Assembly: GCA_041538185.1 (NCBI GenBank)
Contig: JBGORM010000011.1
Location: 1 to 64,000 of the forward strand
Length of the DNA: 64,000 nt
Direction of reading: 5' to 3'
From: Melioribacteraceae bacterium 4301-Me
GTDB lineage: Bacteria; Bacteroidota; Ignavibacteria; Ignavibacteriales; Melioribacteraceae
The position numbers were made by a program, and so were the translations under genes. This document shows positions 37,865-47,459 of this stretch, one piece after another (the stretch's first letter is position 1; every line of letters begins with the position of its first letter). The notes beneath the pieces were generated by a model, which saw only the letters and a program-made list of their open reading frames with translations, ran no database searches and was not told where the DNA came from.

Positions 37865-38041
37865 TGCATTTTCTCACTAATTTTCAGATTGTGTAAAATA
37901 CGTTTTTTAAAGTTAATGTTTATGCTTCAATTTTGTGAAAGTATTTTTTCAAAAAAATCTATATTCACTTGAGAAATTATAGTGTATATTTTTACTGATG
38001 ATGTCTAGTTAATTTCTTCAAATAAAAATACTACTGCACAA

Positions 38042-38968
38042 ATGATCCCTAAAGTTAGCATTATAGTTCTGAATTGGAATGGACTGGCAGACACTTTGGA
38101 ATGTCTTCAGTCAGTACAAAAGATTAATTATGGCAATTTTGATGTAATTCTTGTTGACAATAATTCATCAGGTAATGATGTTGAAGTTATTATGGAAAAG
38201 TTTGGAGAATTTCTTAAAGTGATAATTGTAAATGATTCGAATAAAGGCTTTGCTGGAGGAAATAATGTTGGTATAAGGTATGCATTAGAAAATAACTCTG
38301 ATTTTGTCCTTTTATTAAATAATGATACAATTGTAGAACCTGATTTTTTAGATAAACTTATTGAGCAAAGTACACAATTAGCAAACATTGGAATTCTTAC
38401 ACCTAAAATATTCTATTACACGAATAGAGATCAAATTTGGAGTGCAGGCGGCTATATTAGCAAAATTAGGGCGTCAGGGTTTCAACGTGGATTTAATAAA
38501 AAGGGGCGTAATTATTATAACATTAATAAATACTGTTCATTTGCAACAGGGTGTTGTATGCTTATCAAACGAGAAGTAATTGAAAAAGTCGGTTTGCTCG
38601 ATGAAAGATTCTTCTTGTATCTTGAGGATACAGATTACTGTTATAGAGCGATAAATGCTGGTTTTAAAATACGTTTTGTTGCAAATAGTAAAATTTATCA
38701 CAAAGTGAACACTACTACAAAAATGAACGGTGAGTTGCTTCCATTGTACTATACAATAAGAAATAGACTTTTTTTTGCAAAAAATAGATTAGGTTTTTGG
38801 TTTTATTTGTTCTATTTATATTTAGTTGTAACAATGAACATTAAGATTTTTATTTCAAGGAACGGAACAGAAATTAGAAAAATATATAAGTTAGCAACAA
38901 ACGATTTCAGTAATGAGATGATGGGTCAACTAACAAAAAAAATATTTAATAATATGAGAGTAGGTTAA
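38042..38968 (+). CDS. GT2 family glycosyltransferase
   Basis: A 308-residue GT-A enzyme. KVSIIVLNWNGLADTLECLQS starts the fold, DVILVDNNSSGND binds the nucleotide, LLLNNDTIVEPDF carries the metal-binding Asp motif, and LDERFFLYLEDTDYCYRA has the acceptor-side ED. These are the hallmarks of rhamnosyl/mannosyl-type GT2 enzymes in O-antigen clusters. A C-terminal amphipathic/hydrophobic stretch (FWFYLFYLYLVVTM) suggests membrane association. It is followed four bases later by a GT4 gene. Confidence 0.9.
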   Translation: MIPKVSIIVLNWNGLADTLECLQSVQKINYGNFDVILVDNNSSGNDVEVIMEKFGEFLKVIIVNDSNKGFAGGNNVGIRYALENNSDFVLLLNNDTIVEPDFLDKLIEQSTQLANIGILTPKIFYYTNRDQIWSAGGYISKIRASGFQRGFNKKGRNYYNINKYCSFATGCCMLIKREVIEKVGLLDERFFLYLEDTDYCYRAINAGFKIRFVANSKIYHKVNTTTKMNGELLPLYYTIRNRLFFAKNRLGFWFYLFYLYLVVTMNIKIFISRNGTEIRKIYKLATNDFSNEMMGQLTKKIFNNMRVG

Positions 38969-38972
38969 ACCC

Positions 38973-40049
38973 TTGAAGGTATTAATTGATGACGGATTAT
39001 CAACTATTAACAAGTTAACTGGTATTGGGTATCAAGCAATTAACCTTTATTTATCACTGAAGAAAATAATTTTCTGTGATATTACCGATTTTAATTACTT
39101 AAGGAATCTACATAGGTATTTAAGAAGATTTATCTATTTTTTTCATTCAAATTATTTAGTTAAAAAAAATATTTATGATATAATTCACTATCAAAATTAT
39201 TATGTGCCGTTCTTAAAAGGAAGGGCAAAACAAATTGTCACTATCCATGATTTGGGAGCTTTCAAATTCCCGGAAACGATTCCTTACCTTTATGTGAAGT
39301 ACAATCAACATTCAATACTTAATGCATTAAAACGAGCAAACGGCATTATTGTGCCCTCAAGTTCAATAAAAGAAGAAATCAGCCAGTTTTTTTCGAAAGT
39401 ATCTCCAGAAAAAGTTTTTGTATGTAACAATGGTATAAGAGAGGTTTTCTGGAAATCAACTATAACAAGTAAGTTTTTAGAAAGTCATAATGTGAAGCCA
39501 TACAGTTATTTTTTCTTCATTGGCAGCCTTTCAAGAAGAAAGAATCTTAAATTTATTTTAGAAGCTTTTATTAAAACAAAGCAGAATCATATAATTAATA
39601 AAGATACACAGCTTATTTTAGCAGGTCAGTTTTGGTGGGGGTCGTTGGATTTTAAACACCTATTGCGTGAGGACCTTGGTATAAAAACATTTGGTTATTT
39701 AGATGATGATGCAATAGTGGAATTGTATAAATACAGCAAAGCTCTTATTTTCCCCTCGTTGTATGAAGGATTTGGTATGCCGATAATTGAAGCAATGAGT
39801 CAGAATATTCCAATAATAATTTCCAATATTCCTACAAGTAGAGAACTAAATAAAAAACATAATAATCAAATGTTGGAATTTGAGATTGATAATCAAGAAT
39901 CATTTATTAATCAATTGAAGAAAGTGGATAAAGATTATGATATCATTAAACAGAGATTGGACTATGGTGACTTATCAATTTATCATTTTAATAAAATTGC
40001 TGAAGAACATCTGAGGATTTATAAGTATGTGCTAAATAGTGACTTTTAA
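38973..40049 (+). CDS. GT4 family glycosyltransferase
   Basis: A 358-residue GT-B transferase. KQIVTIHDLGAFKFPETIP, ANGIIVPSSSIKEEIS, YFFFIGSLSRRKNLKFILEA and KALIFPSLYEGFGMPIIEAMSQ (donor-binding E-x7-E region) define family 4, close to mannosyltransferases of O-antigen clusters. It uses a TTG start (38973), four bases after the preceding stop; no in-frame ATG lies nearby. A gap of 412 bases follows before the next gene. Confidence 0.88.
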   Translation: MKVLIDDGLSTINKLTGIGYQAINLYLSLKKIIFCDITDFNYLRNLHRYLRRFIYFFHSNYLVKKNIYDIIHYQNYYVPFLKGRAKQIVTIHDLGAFKFPETIPYLYVKYNQHSILNALKRANGIIVPSSSIKEEISQFFSKVSPEKVFVCNNGIREVFWKSTITSKFLESHNVKPYSYFFFIGSLSRRKNLKFILEAFIKTKQNHIINKDTQLILAGQFWWGSLDFKHLLREDLGIKTFGYLDDDAIVELYKYSKALIFPSLYEGFGMPIIEAMSQNIPIIISNIPTSRELNKKHNNQMLEFEIDNQESFINQLKKVDKDYDIIKQRLDYGDLSIYHFNKIAEEHLRIYKYVLNSDF

Positions 40050-40461
40050 GGTGAGTAAATAATTTTTTTATAAAGTACGATTTCTCAACAGGCCTTTTCA
40101 TTAGCTTATCAGAATAAGCGTCCTTTCTTCTTAAAACTAAAGCATTAATTTAATAACAAAGTGAGTCATAATAATTTTTGTAAATAAGTCTTTCTTAAAA
40201 TTAATTTAATCATCTCATATGAACTATGATTGTTTTATATAACAAGGCCTATTTACGTTAAGCTTTTTAAGTAGATATTACAGGTAAAAATAGCAGTTAA
40301 TAGATACTTTCTTTAATAAATTGTAAAAAAATCTATTTATCCACCAATATATTTATTCTGAGTTGGAACAATTATTGTTCATCTTAATTTATTATACAAC
40401 TTCTTTTTTTAATAATTTTTCCAATAATAGTCATTTTACAAATAAAAAAGCGAGGAATAAC
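40050..40461. other. Intergenic region upstream of the T9SS gene
   Basis: AT-rich, with no gene seen. The frame of the next gene is open from 40363 (TTG) but translates to low-complexity Asn/Phe residues and is unlikely to be used. A small GCTTAT-CAGA-ATAAGC hairpin lies near 40104-40119. The size of the gap suggests that the T9SS gene has its own promoter. Confidence 0.45.
40452..40456 (+). promoter_or_regulatory. Ribosome-binding site fixing the start at 40462
   Basis: GAGGA five bases before ATG 40462, immediately followed by a Lys-rich signal peptide; it rejects the upstream in-frame TTG at 40363. Confidence 0.55.
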
Positions 40462-43110
40462 ATGAAAAAGTTAAAAAAATTGCCTGTTTCATTCTTATTA
40501 TTAACAGTTTTGTATACTGCCCCAAAATTTGTTTCAGCTCAAACATCACCAATGCCTACTTCTCCCCCAGGAACAAATACTGTAACATTTAATTCGGCTA
40601 CAAATGAATACTTTTTCTATTTTAATTCAGATACTCTTTATAGGTATAATATAGGCACGCTACCAAATCCTTATGAAACAGGGGGAAATCTGCATGCTTT
40701 GAAAGCAAAAGCAAATAACGGCAATTGGTTTTGGCCAAGCAATGTTGGTGGAATTGGAGCAGAATTATCAGGATTTGAGAAAAAACCTTGGGATAATGGG
40801 GTAACTTTTCAATGTCTAACACCCAATCCCTTTCAAAGTGGTAATACAGTAATATCATATTGGCGAATGTTATATAATGGAGATTACCTTGATTATAAAT
40901 ACGAAATGACAATTTCGGGGAGAACACTAATTATTAAAGTAGAAGTTCTTAATAATTCCACTAAAGCCACATCATTTGAATTTGATAGATGCGAAAATGC
41001 TAATGATAAAAGAATAGTCAGAGTTCCATATCTAACACTTTTTAATATTTTATACTCTGATAATAGTTATACTTCATTATTTGTTGACTGGGAAGTTACA
41101 AACGCTTCAACCATTTATCCTTTTGATCCAGGTGAGTATGCTGTACCAGACTGGGTGTCAACAAAATCCATTAGGTTTGCTCAAAAGGTGAGGTATAATG
41201 CAAAAACTAATGGGATTAGGAATCCTCTCAAAGAGACTATTTATTTAACTGTTGCATCAGACATTAGAAATGTCTTACCGAATATTGTTGCACCTAATGC
41301 TCCATATAAATCTATTGCAGCAAGTAAAACTGTTTTGTCCTATGGACCCCCATATCCATGGCTTATAGAACCACCAGAATGTAGCGGCTATGCAATTTCT
41401 TCTTTAGAACCTAGTTATCAACCATATGCTGTAGGGGATGCAAAGTATGGAAACAATTACAAGCTTCTAAACCTTTTAAAAAAAATGGGTGTAAATGGGC
41501 TGAATGTTATTATTAAACAATATCAGTATAAGGGATTTGATAGTGGCTATCCCCAGTTTTTACCAGCAAACACATTCATTTCAGGAAGTGATAGTTGTTC
41601 CCTTACCAATATATGTAGTAATATGACAGATAACAATCTTCTTATACGAACAAGGGATACGATAGTAATCAAATTGGGGTATAATTTTGCTTTGCATGAG
41701 AATTATATGGATACTTATACAAACTGGGATGAGTACTATTCGCATACTGGAGATTTAGCTAAAAATTCGAATGGTCAATATCTGCTTAATTGGCCGCGTG
41801 GGGGGTGTAATGGTTCAGATACAGCGCGTGTATTTAATGCTGGCAAAGCAAGTTATTATTTATCAAATTACGGATCAGGTCAGATAGTATCAGCCATGGG
41901 TAATCACAAACCTAATTGGTGCTATTTAGATGTACATTCTGCTCATAATCCTTCTAACATAGTTGATTATGATGCAAGTGTTAATAAAGATAGCGCTGGA
42001 TATTTTAAATATGTTCTTCATAAATATCGCAACTTACCCAGTTTCCTGAGAACAAATTATTCTGGGCCTGTACAAGGAGAGGGAAATAATCATTTTCTTT
42101 ATCTTGGTTATTTCGATGATCTTGAGGCACGACTTCACACTGCGGACTATACGCTGTACGGTTACAAAGCCCCCTTGCTTGTTGACTTCGATTTACTGAA
42201 AATGCATGGAAAGTCTGCGCTTCACGGTGTTGGTCATTGTGGTAGTTTTTTCGCTCCTACTCCTGGTGCAGATAGTGTTTATGCAACTATTTCAAACAGC
42301 CAAGTATTAACGTATATGGCAACAGAATTGGCGTATGGACATAGCGGTTTAATAACAAAGCAAAATGTAATTGATCATACAATTAATCAGGCATTATTAG
42401 AGTACAAGCATATTTATCCTATTCAGGAACTTATTTTCAGTACAACACCATCAACTATAGAATATTATAGAAACGGTATCGGTCCGTATACGGCTTCTCA
42501 ATACATAAGTCAGTTTGTTGGCTGGGATGATTATACTTCTCCAGACTTTATGTCACAACTTAAGGTTACTTATAGCAACGGAATCATTATTTGGGTTAAC
42601 AAATCCGAAGAAAATTGGACAATTTATCCCGAACAAGTATTTGGCTGGTACAGCTGGCATGCTAGTATTAACGGCGGTTCTGTTGAACTATTTGCCGGCA
42701 ATAATTTCCCTAAGAGTAGTTCATTTACACTGCCATTTGGAAACGGTTGGTTTGTATTTGTACCCAATGGTCTTGGTAAAACCCAAAGTGCTGGCGGTTT
42801 GGAGTCGAATAGCTCTCCTGGAATGTTACCAACAGATTTTGATTTGTATAATAATTATCCTAATCCCTTTAATCCAGAAACAATAATTAAATTCGATTTG
42901 CCTGAGAACTCAAAGGTTGTAATTACAATTTATGATATTCTCGGCAGAAAAATTTCAACATTATTTGACGGCGTAAAAGAAGCGGGTTACCATTCAATAA
43001 AATGGAATGGTTCTAAATTAGGCAGCGGAGTTTATATTTGCCGTATGGAAGCTTTGAGTGAATCAGATAAACATTTTAGCAAAGAAATCAAGATGATGCT
43101 GCTCAAATGA
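40462..43110 (+). CDS. Large T9SS-secreted protein, possible glycosidase, embedded in the polysaccharide island
   Basis: From ATG 40462 the protein is 882 residues: signal peptide MKKLKKLPVSFLLLTVLYTA...SAQ, a beta-rich N-terminal half, a central region with TIM-barrel-like features and a T9SS tail (YNNYPNPFNPET, IYDILGRKIST, GSGVYICRM). In the central region GYNFALHENYMDTYTNWDEY, PNWCYLDVHSAHNPS and FLRTNYSGPVQGEGNNHFLY resemble the strand ends of GH101/DUF5696-like glycosidases, with Asp and Glu in catalytic-like places. The resemblance is weak and unverified. It interrupts a run of glycosyltransferase genes, so a role in trimming, binding or releasing the exported polysaccharide is a reasonable inference. 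Confidence 0.55.
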   Translation: MKKLKKLPVSFLLLTVLYTAPKFVSAQTSPMPTSPPGTNTVTFNSATNEYFFYFNSDTLYRYNIGTLPNPYETGGNLHALKAKANNGNWFWPSNVGGIGAELSGFEKKPWDNGVTFQCLTPNPFQSGNTVISYWRMLYNGDYLDYKYEMTISGRTLIIKVEVLNNSTKATSFEFDRCENANDKRIVRVPYLTLFNILYSDNSYTSLFVDWEVTNASTIYPFDPGEYAVPDWVSTKSIRFAQKVRYNAKTNGIRNPLKETIYLTVASDIRNVLPNIVAPNAPYKSIAASKTVLSYGPPYPWLIEPPECSGYAISSLEPSYQPYAVGDAKYGNNYKLLNLLKKMGVNGLNVIIKQYQYKGFDSGYPQFLPANTFISGSDSCSLTNICSNMTDNNLLIRTRDTIVIKLGYNFALHENYMDTYTNWDEYYSHTGDLAKNSNGQYLLNWPRGGCNGSDTARVFNAGKASYYLSNYGSGQIVSAMGNHKPNWCYLDVHSAHNPSNIVDYDASVNKDSAGYFKYVLHKYRNLPSFLRTNYSGPVQGEGNNHFLYLGYFDDLEARLHTADYTLYGYKAPLLVDFDLLKMHGKSALHGVGHCGSFFAPTPGADSVYATISNSQVLTYMATELAYGHSGLITKQNVIDHTINQALLEYKHIYPIQELIFSTTPSTIEYYRNGIGPYTASQYISQFVGWDDYTSPDFMSQLKVTYSNGIIIWVNKSEENWTIYPEQVFGWYSWHASINGGSVELFAGNNFPKSSSFTLPFGNGWFVFVPNGLGKTQSAGGLESNSSPGMLPTDFDLYNNYPNPFNPETIIKFDLPENSKVVITIYDILGRKISTLFDGVKEAGYHSIKWNGSKLGSGVYICRMEALSESDKHFSKEIKMMLLK

Positions 43111-43132
43111 TAAGTGGTAACCATCATGTATA

Positions 43133-43190
43133 ACCGCTAAGGACGCAAAGTGACGCTAAGTTTAATTTATATCTTTGTGCTCTTAGCGGT
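43133..43190. terminator. Long hairpin between convergent genes (CGCTAAG-type repeat)
   Basis: ACCGCTAAGGACGCAAAG (43133-43150) pairs with CTTTGTGCTCTTAGCGGT (43173-43190), 15 of 18 positions. It lies between the stop of the + strand T9SS gene and the stop of the - strand GT9 gene, so it can serve both as a bidirectional terminator. Its words (CGCTAAG, CGCAAAG) are those of a widespread dispersed bacterial repeat. Confidence 0.6.
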
Positions 43191-43245
43191 AGCACTTTTA
43201 ACATACAAGATTTTATTTTTGATCAGACTTGGAATCGATCGTGGT

Positions 43246-44307
43246 TTAGGAAAACTTTCGAATTGTTTCCAATACTCTCTCAGGCTTTAAATACTGCATG
43301 CAACTATTTTCGCACGTTGGCGAATAATAACAATCACATTCAAAGTCCGGTTCTAAAATTTTTCCTCTGCCGTATAAATAAAACTCATTTTTGTTAAAGA
43401 TATTATTGAAAAGAATTAATTTCTTTTTTAATCCTATTGCAATATGCATTGCCATTGTAACTGCTGTAACTACTATGTCACAATTATTGACCAGATTCAT
43501 AAAGGTTTGTAAGTTAAAATAGCCGAAATATTTGGCACCACTTTCTTTTTGAATAAATTTATTTTTTTCGTTTTCCTGCTCGCCACCCAAAAGAATAACT
43601 TCATAATTTTCTTTCAGTAAATTTTTTGCAAGCTCAATCCAGTATTCTGTTGGCCATAATCTTGAAGTCCATCTTCCGCCACAACCTGTATTTAACCCAA
43701 TAACTTTTTTGTTTTTGTTTATGTCAAAATTTGTTTGTACTTCGGGAAGTTCTAAGACATATTCCTCACCACTGAATTCATAATCACAAATCTCAAAAAT
43801 CTCCTGCATGTAATTTTTTGTGTTTTCCTTACTTACATCGTCAAATAATCCCGTAAGCCATTTGTGATGTTCAGCTTTGTTCGATATTGGTTTGGCATGT
43901 CCAAACTCATCGATTGTAAATCCGGATTTTCTTTTTGCATTTATAGAATTAGCCAGAGAAACTGCCAGTGCATCTTTATCCAAATTAATTAACCAGTTGA
44001 ATTCAATATTTTTCAATAACTCTAAATTTTCTATTGTTGGATGGAGAATTCTGTTTACCCACTCGCTACTTAAAATTTCTGGAGTATAAGTCAACCAAAA
44101 GAATTGATAATTGGGAAATTCTGCTCTAAGTTTCCGAAGTAGCGGGGTAGTTCTAATCACATCTCCAATTGCACCAAGTTTTATAATTAAAATTTTGCCA
44201 TCGGAATTCTTATACTCTGGGCAGTCAACACAGTGGTATCCATATTGCTTATGTGGTTTGCATGGAACATCGCCACGAAAAAATTTACAATCTGTTTTTA
44301 CAATCAT
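43246..44307 (-). CDS. GT9 heptosyltransferase-family protein with N-terminal cysteine motif
   Basis: A 353-residue GT-B transferase. After a ~35-residue N-terminal segment comes KILIIKLGAIGDVIRTTPLLRK, the defining WaaF/WaaC-type motif, then IGLNTGCGGRWTSRLWP (acceptor/donor region) and NNCDIVVTAVTMAMHIAIGL. Four Cys in the N-terminal segment (C7, C16, C26, C29) and four more near the C-terminus (CDCYYSPTCENSC) are unusual for GT9 and suggest a metal site or disulphides. It likely transfers a sugar to a lipid-linked or core acceptor. It is transcribed opposite to its neighbours. Confidence 0.85.
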   Translation of the reverse strand: MIVKTDCKFFRGDVPCKPHKQYGYHCVDCPEYKNSDGKILIIKLGAIGDVIRTTPLLRKLRAEFPNYQFFWLTYTPEILSSEWVNRILHPTIENLELLKNIEFNWLINLDKDALAVSLANSINAKRKSGFTIDEFGHAKPISNKAEHHKWLTGLFDDVSKENTKNYMQEIFEICDYEFSGEEYVLELPEVQTNFDINKNKKVIGLNTGCGGRWTSRLWPTEYWIELAKNLLKENYEVILLGGEQENEKNKFIQKESGAKYFGYFNLQTFMNLVNNCDIVVTAVTMAMHIAIGLKKKLILFNNIFNKNEFYLYGRGKILEPDFECDCYYSPTCENSCMQYLKPERVLETIRKFS

Positions 44308-44439
44308 GCTCTCTTATGTTTGTTTTAATAGTTAATCAAAAATAAATAAATTATTATTTTCAGGCTATTTTTCTTATTTTTTGTGATAGAAACTTAACCT
44401 TCCTAAAGGATAAAAATAATTTTGTACGGACTTCTGTAA

Positions 44440-45627
44440 GTGAAAATACTAATTATAACGCCTCGTATCCCTTATCCACCATATCGTGGTGATAAACTCA
44501 AAATCTTCAACATTTGTAAAAACCTCGCTCAAAAAAATTATATAAAGGTTCTAAGCTTTCATGAAAATAAAAAGAGTATGGAATATATTGCTCACTTAAG
44601 GAAGCTTGGTATAAGTATTGACACTGTTAAACTTTCCTTTTTTAATTCTCTACTGAATCTTATAAAGGTAGCTTTTTCAAATATTCCCTTTCAAGTTGCA
44701 TATTTCTCGTCTAATAGAATGAAAAGTAAAATAAAAACTATTCTTGAAAATGAAGAATTTGATGTTATCTATTTTCATCTTATTCGTACTGCTCAGTTTT
44801 TTGAGGCTACTAATGGTTCTGACGCTCTTAAAGTTATAGATTTTACTGATGCTGTCTCGCTTTATTTATCACGATTTGTAAAGATTATAAAAAACCCTTT
44901 AAAGAAATTTGCAGTTAAGATTGAACTTAAGCGAGTTAAAGAATATGAAAAAATCTCTGGTAAGTTTGACACACTTTTTGTCTGTTCGCAAAAGGACAAA
45001 GAATATCTTGAGCATAAGAAAATTCATCATAATATTCAAATACTAAAAAACGGATTTGATGCAAGTTATTTTTCACCTGGTAGTTTAGGCTATGAAAAGC
45101 ATAGAATAATATTCACAGGAAATATGCCATATTTTCCTAATAAAGATGCTGTAAGCTACTTTTCAAAAAAAATCTTTCCTAAAATTCTAAAAAAATATCC
45201 CGATTCTAAGTTTTACATAGTAGGGCAAAAACCCCCTTACTCGGTTAAAAAATTAAAATCAAGTAATATAATTGTTACTGGTTTTGTTGAAGATATTAAA
45301 CAAGAATACTTAAAAAGTGAAGTTAATGTAGTACCTATAAGATTTGGTGCGGGTACATTAAATAAAGTTATAGAGTCCTTAGCTTTGGGTGTCCCGGTTA
45401 TTGCCACCTCAGTGGCAGTTGTTGGATTGCCAGACGAATTACAAGAATATATTTTTATTGCAAATAGTGAAGATGAATTTGTTGAAAAGGTCTGTTTTGT
45501 TTTCAATAATCCTCCAGTGCGGGCTAAAATTATTAATGAAGCCGCAAAAAAAATTCAATCTTTGCTTGCATGGGAAAAAATTGTGGCGGAATTCGAAAGT
45601 TATATTTCATCTAAAGTAAAAAAATAA
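44440..45627 (+). CDS. GT4 family glycosyltransferase
   Basis: A 395-residue GT-B transferase with the N-terminal pattern ILIITPRIPYPPYRGDKLKI found in a GT4 subgroup of exopolysaccharide clusters. FTGNMPYFPNKDAVSYF starts the C-terminal Rossmann fold, and VVPIRFGAGTLNKVIESLAL carries the donor-binding E-x-x-x-x-x-x-x-E region. The start is GTG 44440; it shares a 132-base divergent gap with the GT9 gene. It is followed 25 bases later by another GT4 gene. Confidence 0.85.
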   Translation: MKILIITPRIPYPPYRGDKLKIFNICKNLAQKNYIKVLSFHENKKSMEYIAHLRKLGISIDTVKLSFFNSLLNLIKVAFSNIPFQVAYFSSNRMKSKIKTILENEEFDVIYFHLIRTAQFFEATNGSDALKVIDFTDAVSLYLSRFVKIIKNPLKKFAVKIELKRVKEYEKISGKFDTLFVCSQKDKEYLEHKKIHHNIQILKNGFDASYFSPGSLGYEKHRIIFTGNMPYFPNKDAVSYFSKKIFPKILKKYPDSKFYIVGQKPPYSVKKLKSSNIIVTGFVEDIKQEYLKSEVNVVPIRFGAGTLNKVIESLALGVPVIATSVAVVGLPDELQEYIFIANSEDEFVEKVCFVFNNPPVRAKIINEAAKKIQSLLAWEKIVAEFESYISSKVKK

Positions 45628-45652
45628 GTTAATTTATTTTTGACAAATTGTT

Positions 45653-46771
45653 ATGGAAATGAAAATTGCTTTAGTTCACGACTGGCTTACTGGAATGCGA
45701 GGCGGCGAAAAGGTCTTAGAAGTTTTATGTGAATTATACCCGCAAGCAACACTTATAACTTTACTTCACAATAAAGGCTCTCTTTCTTCTACTATAGAAA
45801 AAATGAGTATCAAAACTTCGTTTATAGATAGATTGCCTTTCAAAGAAAAAAAATATAGAAATTACCTTCCATTGTTTCCTTTGGCTATTGAATCAATTGA
45901 TTTTTCAGAATTTGATCTTATTATATCTTCTAGTCATGCTGTTGCTAAAGCTGCTAAACCTAATAAAAATGCCTTACACATTTGCTATTGCCATACACCA
46001 ATGCGGTATATCTGGGATATGTATGATGATTATTTCGGAAAAGGCAAGGCTAATTTTTTTGTTAGAAAAGCAATGAAATTAATTTTACCAAAACTTCGCC
46101 AATGGGACGTTCGTACAAGTAATCATGTCCATTATTTTATTGCTAATTCTAAAAACGTGGCAGAAAGAATAAAAAAATATTATCAAAGGCAAGCTGATGT
46201 TATTTATCCCCCGGTTGATACATCGCTTTTTTCTTTGTCAAATAAATGTGAAGATTATTTTTTGATAGTAAGTGCGTTGGTGCCCTATAAAAGAATTGAT
46301 ATTGCTATTGAAGCTTTTAATAAAATTGGGGAAAAATTAGTTGTTGTTGGTACAGGTCCAGAAGCTGACAAATTGAAAGCTATTGCAAAGAAAAATATAG
46401 AATTTTTAGGCTGGTGTAATAATGAACAGTTAGCAAAAATTTATAGTGGTTGTAAAGCTTTAATTTTCCCGGGTTTAGAAGATTTTGGAATTGTTCCACT
46501 TGAAGCAATGGCTACAGGCAAACCAGTTATTGCATTTGCTAAAGGTGGGGCACTGGAAACAATAATAGGAGAAGGCGAGAACTCTACAGGTATCTTTTTT
46601 TATGAGCAAACTTCAGATGCATTAATTAATGCTGTAAAGATTTTTGACAAAAAATATTTTGACCCACAAAGAATTCGTCAACATGCTTTACAATTCGACC
46701 GCTCTTTATTTAAGGAAAAATTAAAAAATTATATAGAAGAGAAAATCGCAATTCATTTAAAAGCAAAATAG
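45653..46771 (+). CDS. GT4 family glycosyltransferase (mannosyltransferase-like)
   Basis: A 372-residue GT-B enzyme. IALVHDWLTGMRGGEKVLEVL, CYCHTPMRYIWDMYDDYFG, VIYPPVDTSLF, FLIVSALVPYKRIDIAIEAF and ALIFPGLEDFGIVPLEAMATG are strong family signatures, matching WbaZ/PimB-like mannosyltransferases of surface-polysaccharide clusters. The start is ATG 45653, with ATG 45659 an alternative. A 688-base gap without genes follows. Confidence 0.9.
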   Translation: MEMKIALVHDWLTGMRGGEKVLEVLCELYPQATLITLLHNKGSLSSTIEKMSIKTSFIDRLPFKEKKYRNYLPLFPLAIESIDFSEFDLIISSSHAVAKAAKPNKNALHICYCHTPMRYIWDMYDDYFGKGKANFFVRKAMKLILPKLRQWDVRTSNHVHYFIANSKNVAERIKKYYQRQADVIYPPVDTSLFSLSNKCEDYFLIVSALVPYKRIDIAIEAFNKIGEKLVVVGTGPEADKLKAIAKKNIEFLGWCNNEQLAKIYSGCKALIFPGLEDFGIVPLEAMATGKPVIAFAKGGALETIIGEGENSTGIFFYEQTSDALINAVKIFDKKYFDPQRIRQHALQFDRSLFKEKLKNYIEEKIAIHLKAK

Positions 46772-47459
46772 AATAAAAAGAATATAACGGGCTTTCTAAA
46801 AAGTATAGCCAAAGGCTTCGACCAAAGGCTGATAAACCCTTGGCTCGAATGAACCGCTGGTTCTAATTATCTTTCGGCTAAAAAATTTTTTGAAAAGTAG
46901 GTTACAAACGCGATGTGGATTGCGTGGATTTATACAGTCTAAAGTTGTGTATACCACTGTGTACTAATGATTTTCCAGGAATCTAGTCTAAAATTACTTT
47001 TTAAACAACATCGATTTATTTGTAGGATGGGAATACCTGTTAAACTTACTAAGCTGATAATCTTGATAACCAAATGTGACTTATTTGTAAAATTAGTTTA
47101 GAACCTTATTCATTACCCTTTAACCTTAGTAACATCCTATAGACCATAGGACAATTTACCTTATTACCTTATTTTCTTTGAATATGTTGTTTCATCTTGT
47201 GTTTTGTATTGCTTCGTTTCATTACATTACATGCATAATAACTGAAATAAAGGCCACTGTATGCCCTTTTTTTTATTAGGGCTTTATGTAATGTTGTCCG
47301 TTTGTTAATTGTTTAAGAGGTTTGTCAACAAACCCATTCGCCGATAACGTTGATTTAACTATCGTCAGACTTCCACGTAGTTTGTCGAGTCGTTTGACTT
47401 CAACAGAGACGGGTGACATTTAAAGTCCGTTTCATCAGCGTTCCATCTATAAATTAGTC
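46772..47459. other. Gene-free region (688 bp) between convergent genes with decayed repeats
   Basis: No gene on either strand. GGGCTTTCTAAAAAGTA (46789-46805) resembles the terminal repeat of the element at 49129-49228. CCTTAGTAAC with TTACCTTATTACCTTATT (about 47100-47175) echoes words from the 28342 repeats. GGTTTGTCAACAAACC at about 47320 is a short palindrome. It looks like a graveyard of small mobile or repetitive elements. Confidence 0.5.

Noticed and set aside
42515..42886. 123-residue open frame on the + strand
   Set aside because: It overlaps the T9SS gene at 40462-43110 in another frame and has no ribosome site or family resemblance.
46772..47459. tRNA or small RNA gene in the 688-base gap
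   Set aside because: No cloverleaf arms or conserved TTCGA-type loop in a suitable context were seen; only short palindromes and repeat words.
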